Source: Neobacillus sp. DY30 (GTDB taxonomy: Bacteria > Bacillota > Bacilli > Bacillales > Cytobacillaceae). From it: a DNA stretch of 64,000 bases. Location: assembly GCF_030123065.1 (NCBI RefSeq), contig NZ_CP126093.1, positions 2,732,001-2,796,000 of the forward strand, written 5' to 3'. A program made the position numbers and the translations under genes. Shown here piece by piece: positions 51,370 to 60,142 of this stretch (positions are counted from its first letter, which is position 1; each line of letters opens with the position of its first letter). The notes beneath the pieces are model-generated. The model saw only the letters and a program-made list of their open reading frames with translations. It did not search any database and was not told the DNA's origin.

Positions 51370-51546
51370 CCATACAGTCTTTTCGCAGTTTAGATGAAAG
51401 GAGAGCGTATCCTACTGCTGGACACGCTCACCTCATTAGAAAATTGCACAACTAGACAATATTTTTAACAGTTCAATCCGTGAGTAAGTAACCGAATAAA
51501 TAAGTTTGAATATAATGTACCCAGGAAATTACAGTTGACTTATTTA

Positions 51547-51569
51547 ACTGTAAAAATTAATATTACAGT
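51547..51569. promoter_or_regulatory. SaiR/Rrf2-type operator 1
   Basis: ACTGTAA-AAATTAATA-TTACAGT, a perfect 7-9-7 inverted repeat upstream of the spx-like gene. Confidence 0.7.
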
Positions 51570-51616
51570 ATAGATGTAAAGTTAAGCTCTCAAATAAAAT
51601 AGTTTAGTTGAAAATA

Positions 51617-51639
51617 ACTGTAATGATTTTTGTTACATT
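51617..51639. promoter_or_regulatory. SaiR/Rrf2-type operator 2
   Basis: ACTGTAA-TGATTTTTG-TTACATT, same 7-9-7 layout with one mismatch, closer to the spx-like gene. Confidence 0.65.
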
Positions 51640-51692
51640 TAAATAACTGCAAGCATAGGATAATGGAAATGATAAAAAGGAGAGTGTAATAG

Positions 51693-52088
51693 ATGGTAAC
51701 TCTATTTACAACACCAAGCTGTGGTTCTTGTCGAAAAGCAAAAGCGTGGTTTGAGGAACATCAAATTGACTATATTGAAAGAAACATAATAGCTGATCCA
51801 CTTACAATCGATGAGATTAAATCGATTCTTCGTCTGACAGAAGAAGGGACGGACGAGATTATTTCTACGAACTCAAAAGTTTACCAGGAATTGAATGTCG
51901 ATATTGACTCTCTGCCACTTAATGCATTATATAAATTAATCATCGACAACCCTAAAATGTTGCGCCGTCCAATCATCATAGATGAAAAACGACTGCAGGT
52001 TGGATATAACGAGGACGAAATAAGCAGGTTTTTACCACGTAGGCTTCGTACATTTGTAAGCACCGAATCGCAAAAAGCGGCTAATTAA
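51693..52088 (+). CDS. spxA2: Spx-family redox transcription regulator (SpxA2-like)
   Basis: 131 residues with the Spx/ArsC thioredoxin-like fold. CGSC (C10, C13) is the redox switch; G52 and R92 (RRPIIID) match the residues that contact the RNA polymerase alpha C-terminal domain in Spx. It binds polymerase and redirects transcription under disulfide stress. AAGGAG precedes the ATG. Two operators upstream and the adjacent Rrf2-type gene reproduce the B. anthracis spxA2-saiR arrangement (from memory of the literature). The symbol rests on that context. Confidence 0.85.
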   Translation: MVTLFTTPSCGSCRKAKAWFEEHQIDYIERNIIADPLTIDEIKSILRLTEEGTDEIISTNSKVYQELNVDIDSLPLNALYKLIIDNPKMLRRPIIIDEKRLQVGYNEDEISRFLPRRLRTFVSTESQKAAN

Positions 52089-52123
52089 TAAAACAGATAA
52101 AATTGAAGTTACGCTGCGTCCAA

Positions 52124-52146
52124 TCTGTAACGTTGATCATTACAGT
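52124..52146. promoter_or_regulatory. SaiR/Rrf2-type operator 3
   Basis: TCTGTAA-CGTTGATCA-TTACAGT, 7-9-7, upstream of the Rrf2-type gene itself, consistent with autoregulation. Confidence 0.7.
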
Positions 52147-52219
52147 ATAATAAATGTTATAATAGTTGATAGTAGCAATATCTGTAATAGAAAAATGATG
52201 AATGTATAGGAGGCAGGTC

Positions 52220-52633
52220 ATGAACAGTGATTTTACACTTGCCATTCACAGTTTAACTCTACTTGCTTTACAGCCAGACCGGATGTCAACAAGTGAATAT
52301 ATTGCAGAAAGTGCCGGTGTCCACCCAGTTCGTATTCGAAAAGTATTAAGTTTATTAAAAAAACATGGATTTATTAAATCAAAAGAAGGAACAGGCGGCG
52401 GGTTTATATTTGCTTTAGACCTTAGTGAAGTTAATCTCTGGGACATCTATAAGATTACCTCTGAAGGTGCACTTCAGCCTAAATGTCCAGAATCAAATGA
52501 ACAGTGTCTTGTGGGGGCAAATATGCAAAGAGTCTTGTTTACCATTTTTTTAGGTGCTGAAAAACATCTGGGTGAATATTTAAAGGATTATACTATTAAA
52601 GAAATTGTTGATTTTATCAATAAAAAACAATAA
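52220..52633 (+). CDS. Rrf2-family transcriptional regulator (SaiR-like)
   Basis: 137 residues from ATG 52220, set by AGGAGG at 52207-52212. The Rrf2 winged helix is NSDFTLAIHSLTLLALQPDRMSTSEYIAESAGVHPVRIRKVLSLLKKHGFIKSKEGTGGGFIFALDLSEVNLWDIYKIT. A KCPESNEQCLVG segment carries two cysteines suitable for redox sensing or cluster binding. It probably represses the spx-like gene, itself and the next gene through ACTGTAA-N9-TTACAGT operators. Confidence 0.85.
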   Translation: MNSDFTLAIHSLTLLALQPDRMSTSEYIAESAGVHPVRIRKVLSLLKKHGFIKSKEGTGGGFIFALDLSEVNLWDIYKITSEGALQPKCPESNEQCLVGANMQRVLFTIFLGAEKHLGEYLKDYTIKEIVDFINKKQ

Positions 52634-52676
52634 AGAAGAATTGGCTGGCCTTTGCAAAAGGTTTCTTCTTACTATA

Positions 52677-52699
52677 ACTGTAATAAAATAATTTACAGT
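52677..52699. promoter_or_regulatory. SaiR/Rrf2-type operator 4
   Basis: ACTGTAA-TAAAATAAT-TTACAGT, perfect 7-9-7, upstream of the IDEAL-domain gene. Confidence 0.7.
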
Positions 52700-52757
52700 A
52701 AGATTTCGTGAAAAAACTTTTTAAGTAGGACTATACTTTTCAAGCAGGTGAAAAATC

Positions 52758-53099
52758 ATGTTGAATAATAATCATTTTCCAATTTTAGAAATAGGTGATT
52801 GGGTTAAGGGAAATTTGCATAGTGGGGAATTAATTATAGGTTATGTTGAATCGCTCAGCAATTTAGAAGGAGTGGCAAAGGTCACGATTGTGACTAGCGA
52901 CAACAAAGATATAAATGGCAGAACAATTGCATTATTAACCAACCAGCTTAAACGTCTACCTGCTGGTAATGTGACCAATAAGGAACAAATACTTTTCCTA
53001 ATTGACCTCGCGTTATCAACTGGAGATGAAGAATGGTTTAATGAGCTGTCAGCCAAGTTGCATTCAATCAATCAGCTGGTAAAGGAAGTTAATGCATAA
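52758..53099 (+). CDS. IDEAL-domain protein
   Basis: 113 residues. An N-terminal SH3-like strand region (LEIGDWVKGNLHSGELIIGYVESL) is followed by an IDEAL motif at the C-terminus (EQILFLIDLALSTGDEEWFNELSAKL). IDEAL domains are short adaptor-like elements in Bacillus proteins. An operator identical in format to that of the spx-like gene stands upstream, so it belongs to the same regulon. A terminator follows. Confidence 0.75.
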   Translation: MLNNNHFPILEIGDWVKGNLHSGELIIGYVESLSNLEGVAKVTIVTSDNKDINGRTIALLTNQLKRLPAGNVTNKEQILFLIDLALSTGDEEWFNELSAKLHSINQLVKEVNA

Positions 53100-53121
53100 C
53101 CATTATCTGATGATATTAAAT

Positions 53122-53155
53122 AGACAGGTGTAAATTACACCTGTCTGTTTTTATT
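53122..53155 (+). terminator. Terminator
   Basis: AGACAGGTGTAA / TTACACCTGTCT 12-bp stem with GTTTTTATT. The rest of 53156-53429 holds no convincing gene. Confidence 0.9.
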
Positions 53156-53429
53156 ATTAAATTGAACACACATAATCGCTTTTGATTGGTATGATTTTAG
53201 AAGATATCGTTCTATATGTAAAATTTATCAGCCAGTAATGGCTCCACCTGCGCCAATTACCATGATAGCCACACATGCTATCCCCACTAATGGTAGAATA
53301 ATACATCAATGTTAAGAACCTGCTTAGTTGATGTTAAGGTTATGTAAAACCTGTTAACCATTGGAAAAATAATAAGCCGAAGACATGCAAGGATTACTAA
53401 CTCTTGCATGTCTTCGGCTTTGTTAAGCT

Positions 53430-56400
53430 TTACATTTCCATAGATTGTTCAGAGGATTTAGCCATTCTTTGTTTCTTCGATTTTTTAAAATACAGTAATT
53501 CATACACACATGGGATGACAATTAACGTCAATAGGGTAGCTAGCGCAAGCCCGCCAATAACGACAACCGCCAAGCTTTGAGAAACTAAGCTTCCAGTCTG
53601 AGATGCTTTAAATAATAGTGGTATCATTGCACAGATCGTGGCGATAGCAGTCATCATGATCGGCCTCATTCTGGTTGCCGTAGCTTCCACAATTGCTTCG
53701 CGAATCGTCATTTTTTCTTCATTTTGTCTTACACGGTCAATAAGAACAATCGCATTGGTTACGACAATTCCAATCAGCATCAGCGCTCCAAGCAGTGCGG
53801 TGATATCAACACTGATCCGGCTGATTAAGATTCCTAAAATCGCACCGATGGCTGCTAGCGGCAGAGATGTTAAAATTGCGATTGGCGCTTTAATTGACTT
53901 AAATGTGATTACCATAATCAAGAACACAATTCCGATGGAAACAAGCATGGTCAAGAATAGATCCGTAAAATCCTCCATTTGCTGAGCACTTGCTCCCCCA
54001 ACGAGAACGTCTACATCATCAGGAATGACCATTCCTTTATTGTCTTTTTTATCTCCAAATAATTCCAGGTTAATCTTTGTTGAGATTTCAGAAAGCTTAG
54101 CAGGATCAACGGCTGCAATCACACGAAGATAGGTCTCACCGTCTTTATGGAATTGGCTGGTTGAACTCTCTGTCACTTTTAGTTCAGCTATCTCAGAAAC
54201 GGGTACCATTCCGTTTTCTGTCATAATCGGAATGTTTTTCAAGTCGTCTTGTGTTTTTGTGTTAAGTAAAGGTTCGAGGACAACCATTGTCTGTTTATCA
54301 TTTAACGTGATTGTCCCCATTGGTGTCTTGTTTAACATAACCCCAAGCTGCTGGGCGATTTGCTGTGTATTACCTTTAGCTGGATCTACGACTAGAGAAT
54401 AGACGGTTTTCTTTTCATCTTGATTGGTTGTGACTTCCTCGACACCGTCAATATCCGCTACTTTTTCTTTAATACTGTTTGCCGTTTTTTCTAGTTGATT
54501 GATATTTTCACCAATCACATCAATAGTAATATTGGTTGCTGATCCACCCATCATAAACGAAGCCGTGGCGACATCTAATACAGCGTCTGGATAATCGTCC
54601 TTTTTCTTTTCGATTTCTTTTAAAACCTTATCTGTTTCTTTTTTATCTTTTAAAAGAATACTGATTACCGCTTCGGTTGGAGAACCGATTTGGCCAAATT
54701 GAGCGAAATCAGCTGAAGAACCGACTTGGTTAAACAGATATTTAACCTCATCCATCTCTGAAATATCATTTTCAAGTTCGATCGCCTTTTCTTTGACTGT
54801 TTCAAAAGGTGTTTCATTTGGGTATTTCAAGGTCGCTGTAACGAAGTCAGCAGAAGAATTGTTAACGGCACCCTTAGGTACAGCGAAGTACGCACCAATT
54901 GATCCGACGAACAATAAGAAGCTAATCGTGAATACAATCCATTTATGATTTAAAGACCATTTTACTGCTTTTGGAAAGCGTACTGCCGGTTTGTGTTCTG
55001 GGAGTTTGGTGTTCTTCAGCAAACCTGCACTCATTAACGGTACTAATGTTAAGGCAACCAAAAGCGAAGCGAGCAGGGAATAGGTAACCGTCAAAGCAAA
55101 TGGTAAAAGAAATTCTTGAAGTCCGCCGTTTAATAAACTCATCGGCAGGAAAACCGCGACGGTTGTTAACGTGGAAGCCGTTATCGCAACACCAACCTGT
55201 TTCGTTGCATCAATCACCATTTGAACGGAAAACTTCTCTGTTTGCATTTTACGATAAATATTTTCAATGACCACGATACTGTCGTCTACTAGCCGCCCAA
55301 CGGCCACTGCAACCCCGCCCAGTGTTAAAATATTTAACGTTACGCCGGAACGTGACAGTAAAAACAGGGTAAAACAAAGTGATAGCGGGATAGAAACAAT
55401 CGTAATAAACGTTGTTCGGATATTACGTAAAAAAATCATAATCACAATCGTTGCAAACAAAGCACCGAGAAGGACTTCTTTCATCATCGTTTGCACAGAT
55501 GTTTCTACCATATCAGCTGAGGCCACATAGATCGTCGATTCTTGTGTATTGTATTTTTTGTTAATTTCCTTTGTTACTTTTTCGATTTCTTTGCTAATGG
55601 TCACAGCATTAGAGTGACTATCCTTTGTAATGCTAATGCTTAATGCTTCGTTCCCGTCGAAACGATTTAGAAAATTGGAATCAGTTGTTTCTTCAATCGA
55701 TGCGATATCCTTAAGTGTTACATTTGGTGCGACTGGCAGACTCTTAAGTTTTTCGAGGCTGGATACGTCGCCAATCACCTTAATGTTGCTTGTTTTTCCG
55801 TCAATATTCTTTTCGCCAATGGCAAGGGCACTGTTTTGACCTTGAAGAATTCCGAGCACACTCTGAAGGGATACTTGGTTTTGTGCTAACTTTTGATTAT
55901 CAATTTTTACAGTGATAACAGGATCAACTAGACCATAGGTTTGTACTTGTGAAACACCGTCAATTTCTTTATATAGCGGTTCAATTTTTTCTTTTACCAA
56001 TTCTAGGTTTTCTGTCGTAAGGCCATCTTTAAAGGTTACAGCGATGTTGGAGATGGGAATCATGGAGGTATTTAGCTGTGAAATGATCGGCTTGGATATG
56101 TATGCTGGAAGTGCCACATTTGATAATGCCTCTTGAACATCTAATTTTGCTTGTTTCATGTCGGAACCTGCTTCAAAAAATAAATCTACTTTTGAAAAGC
56201 CGTCTCCAGTGGTGGAATAAATCGAATTTTTTCCTTTAATTCCTGTAACCGCCCGTTCAATTGGAGAAGTAACATCACTTTCCATGGTTTTTGAATCGGT
56301 TCCTTGCCCCATTGTAATAATGGTTACTTGCGGATTATCTGCGGAAGGCAGGAACTCCATCGGTAATCGAAAATAACTAACAACCCCAATAATCAAAACT

Positions 56401-56462
56401 AATACCGTTATTAATGAGACCGCAGCTTTATTTTGAAAAGCCCATTTTGTGAAAATTGACAT
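53430..56462 (-). CDS. swrC: RND-family efflux transporter (SwrC/AcrB-like)
   Basis: 1010 residues with twelve membrane helices and two large extracytoplasmic domains. TKWAFQNKAAVSLITVLVLIIGVVSYFRLPMEFLPSADNPQVTI is the start; the central GGVAVAVGRLVDDSIVVIENIYRKM segment in TM4 holds the GxxxD proton-relay Asp, and ITALLGALMLIGIVVTNAIVLIDRVRQ is its second-half match. Gram-positive RND pumps of this type (B. subtilis SwrC) export surfactin and hydrophobic compounds by proton antiport. A 14-bp palindrome lies in its upstream region. Confidence 0.9.
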   Translation of the reverse strand: MSIFTKWAFQNKAAVSLITVLVLIIGVVSYFRLPMEFLPSADNPQVTIITMGQGTDSKTMESDVTSPIERAVTGIKGKNSIYSTTGDGFSKVDLFFEAGSDMKQAKLDVQEALSNVALPAYISKPIISQLNTSMIPISNIAVTFKDGLTTENLELVKEKIEPLYKEIDGVSQVQTYGLVDPVITVKIDNQKLAQNQVSLQSVLGILQGQNSALAIGEKNIDGKTSNIKVIGDVSSLEKLKSLPVAPNVTLKDIASIEETTDSNFLNRFDGNEALSISITKDSHSNAVTISKEIEKVTKEINKKYNTQESTIYVASADMVETSVQTMMKEVLLGALFATIVIMIFLRNIRTTFITIVSIPLSLCFTLFLLSRSGVTLNILTLGGVAVAVGRLVDDSIVVIENIYRKMQTEKFSVQMVIDATKQVGVAITASTLTTVAVFLPMSLLNGGLQEFLLPFALTVTYSLLASLLVALTLVPLMSAGLLKNTKLPEHKPAVRFPKAVKWSLNHKWIVFTISFLLFVGSIGAYFAVPKGAVNNSSADFVTATLKYPNETPFETVKEKAIELENDISEMDEVKYLFNQVGSSADFAQFGQIGSPTEAVISILLKDKKETDKVLKEIEKKKDDYPDAVLDVATASFMMGGSATNITIDVIGENINQLEKTANSIKEKVADIDGVEEVTTNQDEKKTVYSLVVDPAKGNTQQIAQQLGVMLNKTPMGTITLNDKQTMVVLEPLLNTKTQDDLKNIPIMTENGMVPVSEIAELKVTESSTSQFHKDGETYLRVIAAVDPAKLSEISTKINLELFGDKKDNKGMVIPDDVDVLVGGASAQQMEDFTDLFLTMLVSIGIVFLIMVITFKSIKAPIAILTSLPLAAIGAILGILISRISVDITALLGALMLIGIVVTNAIVLIDRVRQNEEKMTIREAIVEATATRMRPIMMTAIATICAMIPLLFKASQTGSLVSQSLAVVVIGGLALATLLTLIVIPCVYELLYFKKSKKQRMAKSSEQSMEM

Positions 56463-56536
56463 AGGTACATCTCCCTTTTGGTTTGAAATAAAATTCCAAT
56501 TTGAATTTTAACACAATTTTGTAAAAACTAAACCTT

Positions 56537-56550
56537 ATTTACTAGTAAAT
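56537..56550. promoter_or_regulatory. Palindromic candidate operator upstream of swrC
   Basis: ATTTACTAGTAAAT, a perfect 14-bp palindrome 75 bp upstream of the swrC start, a format used by TetR/MarR-type repressors. No regulator gene adjoins. The remaining gap to 56769 holds no gene. Confidence 0.45.
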
Positions 56551-56769
56551 TTCAATATTTTTACAATATTTTAATGAATATGATTATACCGCCTCCGATT
56601 TAAAGTGCTAATTAACTGTCAGTGCGCCCTGCTACCTAAATATCCCATATTTTTCATGGTTTGAGGAGACTGAATTTTCTCTACGACTTAAGTCTTACCA
56701 GCAATGCTGCCCAAGAATGTATGAAGACGGAATTGTTTGATATGATGATAAAGAAGGGAGTGTAAAAGG

Positions 56770-57477
56770 ATGGAATTTGAAATCGTCATGCAGGAACTGG
56801 AAGCTTTGGGTAAAGAACGAATGAAAAAGACTTACATAAGTAATGGTGCACATGAACCACTCTTTGGCGTGGCTACAGGTGCAATGAAACCACTCGCAAG
56901 GAAGATCAAGAAAAATCAACCTTTGGCCGAGCAGCTTTACGCTACCGGGAATTATGATGCCATGTACTTTGCCGGTATTATTGCGGACCCAATGATGATG
57001 ACGGAGATGGATTTTGAACGTTGGATGGATGGCGCGTATTTTTACATGCTCTCAGATTATGTTGTCGCTGTAACGTTGTCAGAAACGGATATTGCGCAAG
57101 AGGTTGCCGATAAATGGATCACAAGTGGGGAAGAACTTAGAATGTCCGCGGGCTGGAGCTGTTACTGCTGGCTTTTGGGGAATCGCCCGGATAGTGAATT
57201 TAATCCAAACAAAATGGCCAGCATGCTGGAACAGGTAAAAAATACGATACACGAATCTCCTGAACGGACAAAATCAGCGATGAATAATTTTATTTACACC
57301 GTCGGGGTTTCTTATTTGCCGCTCCATGAACAAGCGTTTGAAATTGCAAAGGCTGTAGGTCCAGTCGAAGTCAAGCGGGACAACAAAAAAAGCAGTATAC
57401 TGCTTGCTTCCGAAAATATAAAAAAGGAATTGGATAAAGGAAGAATCGGTTTCAAACGCAAATATGTAAGATGTTAG
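56770..57477 (+). CDS. DNA alkylation repair protein (AlkD-like HEAT repeats)
   Basis: 235 residues, all helical: HEPLFGVATGAMKPLARKIKKNQPLAEQLYATGNYDAMYFAGIIADPMMMTEMDFERWM and SDYVVAVTLSETDIAQEVADKWITSGEELRMSAGWSCYCWLL show the HEAT-repeat pattern of the AlkC/AlkD family. Members excise or bind alkylated DNA. AGAAGGGAG precedes the ATG. Monocistronic. Confidence 0.85.
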   Translation: MEFEIVMQELEALGKERMKKTYISNGAHEPLFGVATGAMKPLARKIKKNQPLAEQLYATGNYDAMYFAGIIADPMMMTEMDFERWMDGAYFYMLSDYVVAVTLSETDIAQEVADKWITSGEELRMSAGWSCYCWLLGNRPDSEFNPNKMASMLEQVKNTIHESPERTKSAMNNFIYTVGVSYLPLHEQAFEIAKAVGPVEVKRDNKKSSILLASENIKKELDKGRIGFKRKYVRC

Positions 57478-57493
57478 AATAATTGGAGCCTTT

Positions 57494-57547
57494 CATAACA
57501 AGCACCTACATCAAATCGTCTAAACTGGTCATCTTTTCCTAAAAAAG
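57494..57547 (-). pseudogene. Remnant of an amidohydrolase gene
   Basis: The minus strand encodes FLGKDDQFRRFDVGA, matching LLGKDDRFGRLEVGL of the amidohydrolase at 61583-62797. At the DNA level 35 of 40 bases (57508-57547) agree. No frame extends further, so this is a short leftover of a related gene fused to a terminator. Confidence 0.5.
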
Positions 57548-57592
57548 AGCCAGGCACTATCCAAAATTTTGGCTGGTGCCTGGCACTTTTTT
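57541..57592. terminator. Terminator with GTGCCTGGCAC repeat
   Basis: AGAGCCAGGCAC ... GTGCCTGGCACT hairpin with A and T flanks and an AAAATTTT loop. Confidence 0.82.
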
Positions 57593-57617
57593 ATTCTCAT
57601 AAAATATGTAATCAGTT

Positions 57618-57634
57618 GTTCATCTACAGTTCAT
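57618..57634 (+). promoter_or_regulatory. HssR-type direct repeat upstream of hrtB
   Basis: GTTCAT (57618-57623) and GTTCAT (57629-57634) recur with an 11-bp period, one helical turn, just upstream of a TATAAA -10 at 57643. This resembles the GTTCATATT direct repeat recognised by HssR in Staphylococcus. Confidence 0.65.
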
Positions 57635-57681
57635 AGTCCGATTATAAACTATGAATGTTAAAAAGAATTGGAGGAATGAAG

Positions 57682-58716
57682 ATGAACATTGCATGGAAAG
57701 AAATGAAGAAAAATAAAGGCAGGTTTTTGATTTTAGGTTCCATTGTTTTTCTTGTTAGCTTATTAACGTTCATAATATCTGGTTTGGCACATGGATTGTC
57801 AGAGGACAATGCTGCATTAATAAAAGATTTGCCTGACGGTCATTTTTATATGTCTAAAGATGCTAATCAAACGAATAGCCTCTCAAAAATAGATACTGAA
57901 GTCCAAGATCACATGTTAAAGAAACATACAGATGCTGTTGCATTTTCAATTCAAATGGGGTTTTTGAATGATGAGGATGATAAGCAGCGAAGTGTTGCCT
58001 TTGTTACTTCAACTGAATCTGAGTTGTTTGTAAAGGTCAATAAAGGAGAAATAGTATTAGATCGGTCTATGGAAGAAAAGGGGATAAAAATGGGGGATAC
58101 CTTAACGAATAACCTGTACAGCGGCACATTTGTTGTATCAGGTTTTGTGGACCAAAAGAAATTCAGCCATGCACCTGTTGCATTTATTAATCACCAAGAC
58201 TATAACGAAATTTACCGAGCTAATGAAATGCAATTGATTTTTGTACCAGGAAAAAATTCTCCTGATTCAGTCACAGGATTAGATGTTTTTTCTAAGAAAC
58301 AATTCCTAAACACAATATCCAGTTACAAGGCAGAGCAGACGTCACTAAATATGATTGTTTGGTTTTTAGTTGTCATAAGCGGAATGTTATTCGGGATCTT
58401 TTTCTACATGATGAACGTTCAAAAAATGGGTTTATACGGTATCTTAAAGGCAATCGGGGTAAAAACAAGGACATTGTTTCAAATGATGTGGACACAAATG
58501 TACGTTATTACAGGTATGGCTTTAACGATATCGATTGCTCTTAGTCAGATTTTTAATATGCTTGCACCAAAAGACATGCCCTTTAGTTTGACCCTGGAAA
58601 TAACAGTACAATTATCCATAGTCTTCTTTATGATAGGTTTTATTGGGGCTACCATTTCAGGCATACGGATTAAAAAAGTCGAACCATTACAAGCGATTCA
58701 ACAAGGAGAGGTTTAA
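57682..58716 (+). CDS. hrtB: Haem-efflux ABC transporter permease HrtB
   Basis: About 344 residues with one N-terminal helix, an extracellular domain (about 45-235) and three C-terminal FtsX helices. MNIAWKEMKKNKGRFLILGSIVFLVSLLTFIISGLAHGL and SYKAEQTSLNMIVWFLVV...FFYMMNVQKMGLYGILKAIGVKTRTL match the Staphylococcus HrtB pattern. It extracts haem from the membrane with HrtA. ATG 57682 has GGAGG 8 nt upstream. The direct repeat of the HssR type stands in front. Confidence 0.88.
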   Translation: MNIAWKEMKKNKGRFLILGSIVFLVSLLTFIISGLAHGLSEDNAALIKDLPDGHFYMSKDANQTNSLSKIDTEVQDHMLKKHTDAVAFSIQMGFLNDEDDKQRSVAFVTSTESELFVKVNKGEIVLDRSMEEKGIKMGDTLTNNLYSGTFVVSGFVDQKKFSHAPVAFINHQDYNEIYRANEMQLIFVPGKNSPDSVTGLDVFSKKQFLNTISSYKAEQTSLNMIVWFLVVISGMLFGIFFYMMNVQKMGLYGILKAIGVKTRTLFQMMWTQMYVITGMALTISIALSQIFNMLAPKDMPFSLTLEITVQLSIVFFMIGFIGATISGIRIKKVEPLQAIQQGEV

Positions 58717-58717
58717 T

Positions 58718-59404
58718 ATGACAATATTTACGGTTGATAATGTTAGTAAAACGTATATAAATGGCGAAGTAAAGGAAAAAATTCTGAAAGGAGTAAATCT
58801 TTCTCTTAGGGAAGGTGAGTTAACAGCATTAGTCGGAGCCTCAGGTTCTGGTAAAAGTACACTTCTAACCATTGCAGCAGGACTTCAACCCGCTTCGGAG
58901 GGACAGGTAATTTTCGAAGGGGAAAATTTGACCTCAATGAATGGAGAACAAGTTAGAAAAATCCGGGCCAGTAAATTTGGATTTGTTTTTCAATTCGCTC
59001 ATTTGGTTCCTTTTCTCACCGTAGAAGAGCAGCTATTGCTGATGCTGGATGTATCAGAATCTCAAATAAAGAAAACACAACAACAAAAGGAAATTGACCA
59101 AATACTAGCATTAGTGGGAATGGAACATCGAAAGCATGCCTATCCGACAACATTATCTGGCGGGGAAAAGCAGCGGGTTGCCATTGCTCGTGCTATCATC
59201 CATAAACCAAAGGTTCTGTTCGCTGATGAGCCAACTGCCAGCCTCGATTCAACAAAATCAAAAGATGTGATGATGCTGCTTCGGGATTTGACAAAGAGGT
59301 TGAACTTGACGACTTTAATGGTTACCCATGACGAGGAAATGCATTCTTATGCGGATTGTGTCATTAAGATGAGTGATGGAAAGGTTATACTCAGTCAACA
59401 TTAG
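58718..59404 (+). CDS. hrtA: Haem-efflux ABC transporter ATPase HrtA
   Basis: 228 residues of the MacB/LolD type: GASGSGKST Walker A (40-48), LSGGEKQR signature (146-153), Walker B VLFADEPTAS and MVTHDEEM switch His. ATG 58718 follows AAGGAGAGG; longer in-frame starts lie inside hrtB. It energises HrtB. Directly followed by hssRS with a promoter overlapping its stop. Confidence 0.9.
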   Translation: MTIFTVDNVSKTYINGEVKEKILKGVNLSLREGELTALVGASGSGKSTLLTIAAGLQPASEGQVIFEGENLTSMNGEQVRKIRASKFGFVFQFAHLVPFLTVEEQLLLMLDVSESQIKKTQQQKEIDQILALVGMEHRKHAYPTTLSGGEKQRVAIARAIIHKPKVLFADEPTASLDSTKSKDVMMLLRDLTKRLNLTTLMVTHDEEMHSYADCVIKMSDGKVILSQH

Positions 59405-59429
59405 ACTCTAACGATTGTAAGGGTATAAT
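59401..59429 (+). promoter_or_regulatory. Sigma-A promoter of hssRS
   Basis: TTAGAC, 17 bp, TATAAT, overlapping the hrtA stop codon. It would keep the sensor expressed without haem induction. Confidence 0.7.
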
Positions 59430-59461
59430 GAAGCAGACGATTTTTTTGGGGGAGAAAAGAT

Positions 59462-60142
59462 ATGACGACTATTTTAATTGTTGATGATGACATTCATATC
59501 TTAAATTTAGTCAACATTCAACTATCTAATCATGGCTATAACGTACTGCTGTCAAAAAATGGGGTTGAAGCCTTAGAAGTACTTAAAAAGGAACCAATTG
59601 ACTTAGCTATAGTCGATGTGATGATGCCATTCATGGACGGCTTTGCACTAACAGGGGAAATTCGAAAACAGTATGATATTCCTGTCCTCCTGTTGACAGC
59701 TAGAGACCAAATTGAGGATAAGGAGCAAGGATATCTAGCTGGAACAGATGATTATTTGGTTAAGCCCTTCGAACCAAAGGAATTACTTTTTCGAATAAAA
59801 GCATTGTTACGGCGATATGAACATCAAACGGATGAAACCCTTGTGCGTATTGGCAGTACAACCATTAATAAAAAAAGCTATGAAGTTCAGATTGGCCGCC
59901 GAACCTTGCTTTTGCCTTTAAAGGAATTTGAATTATTATCATATCTATTTTCTAATCCGAAGCAGGTATTTTCCAGAGTACACTTAATTGAACGGATTTG
60001 GGGTAGGGATTATGAAGGAGATGACAGAACGGTAGATGTGCATATAAAAAGATTAAGGGAACGTTTTTCTACATTAAGTGATGATTTTCAGATTAAAACC
60101 GTACGCGGGGTTGGTTATTTTTTGGAGGTTCAAAGGAAATGA
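59462..60142 (+). CDS. hssR: Haem-responsive response regulator HssR (OmpR family)
   Basis: 226 residues. The receiver has the acidic pair DDD (8-10), the phosphorylated D52 (VDVMMP) and the conserved Lys in LVKPFEP. The C-terminal winged helix contains LLPLKEFELLSYLFSNPKQVFSRVHLIERIWGRDYEGDDRTVDVHIKRLRERF. It activates hrtBA through the GTTCAT direct repeat. It overlaps hssS by 4 bp (ATGA). Confidence 0.9.
   Translation: MTTILIVDDDIHILNLVNIQLSNHGYNVLLSKNGVEALEVLKKEPIDLAIVDVMMPFMDGFALTGEIRKQYDIPVLLLTARDQIEDKEQGYLAGTDDYLVKPFEPKELLFRIKALLRRYEHQTDETLVRIGSTTINKKSYEVQIGRRTLLLPLKEFELLSYLFSNPKQVFSRVHLIERIWGRDYEGDDRTVDVHIKRLRERFSTLSDDFQIKTVRGVGYFLEVQRK

Noticed and set aside
53210..53330. Short hydrophobic minus-strand frame (ILPLVGIACVAIMVIGAGGAITG)
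   Set aside because: No start codon or ribosome site, only about 24 residues, and no family recognised.
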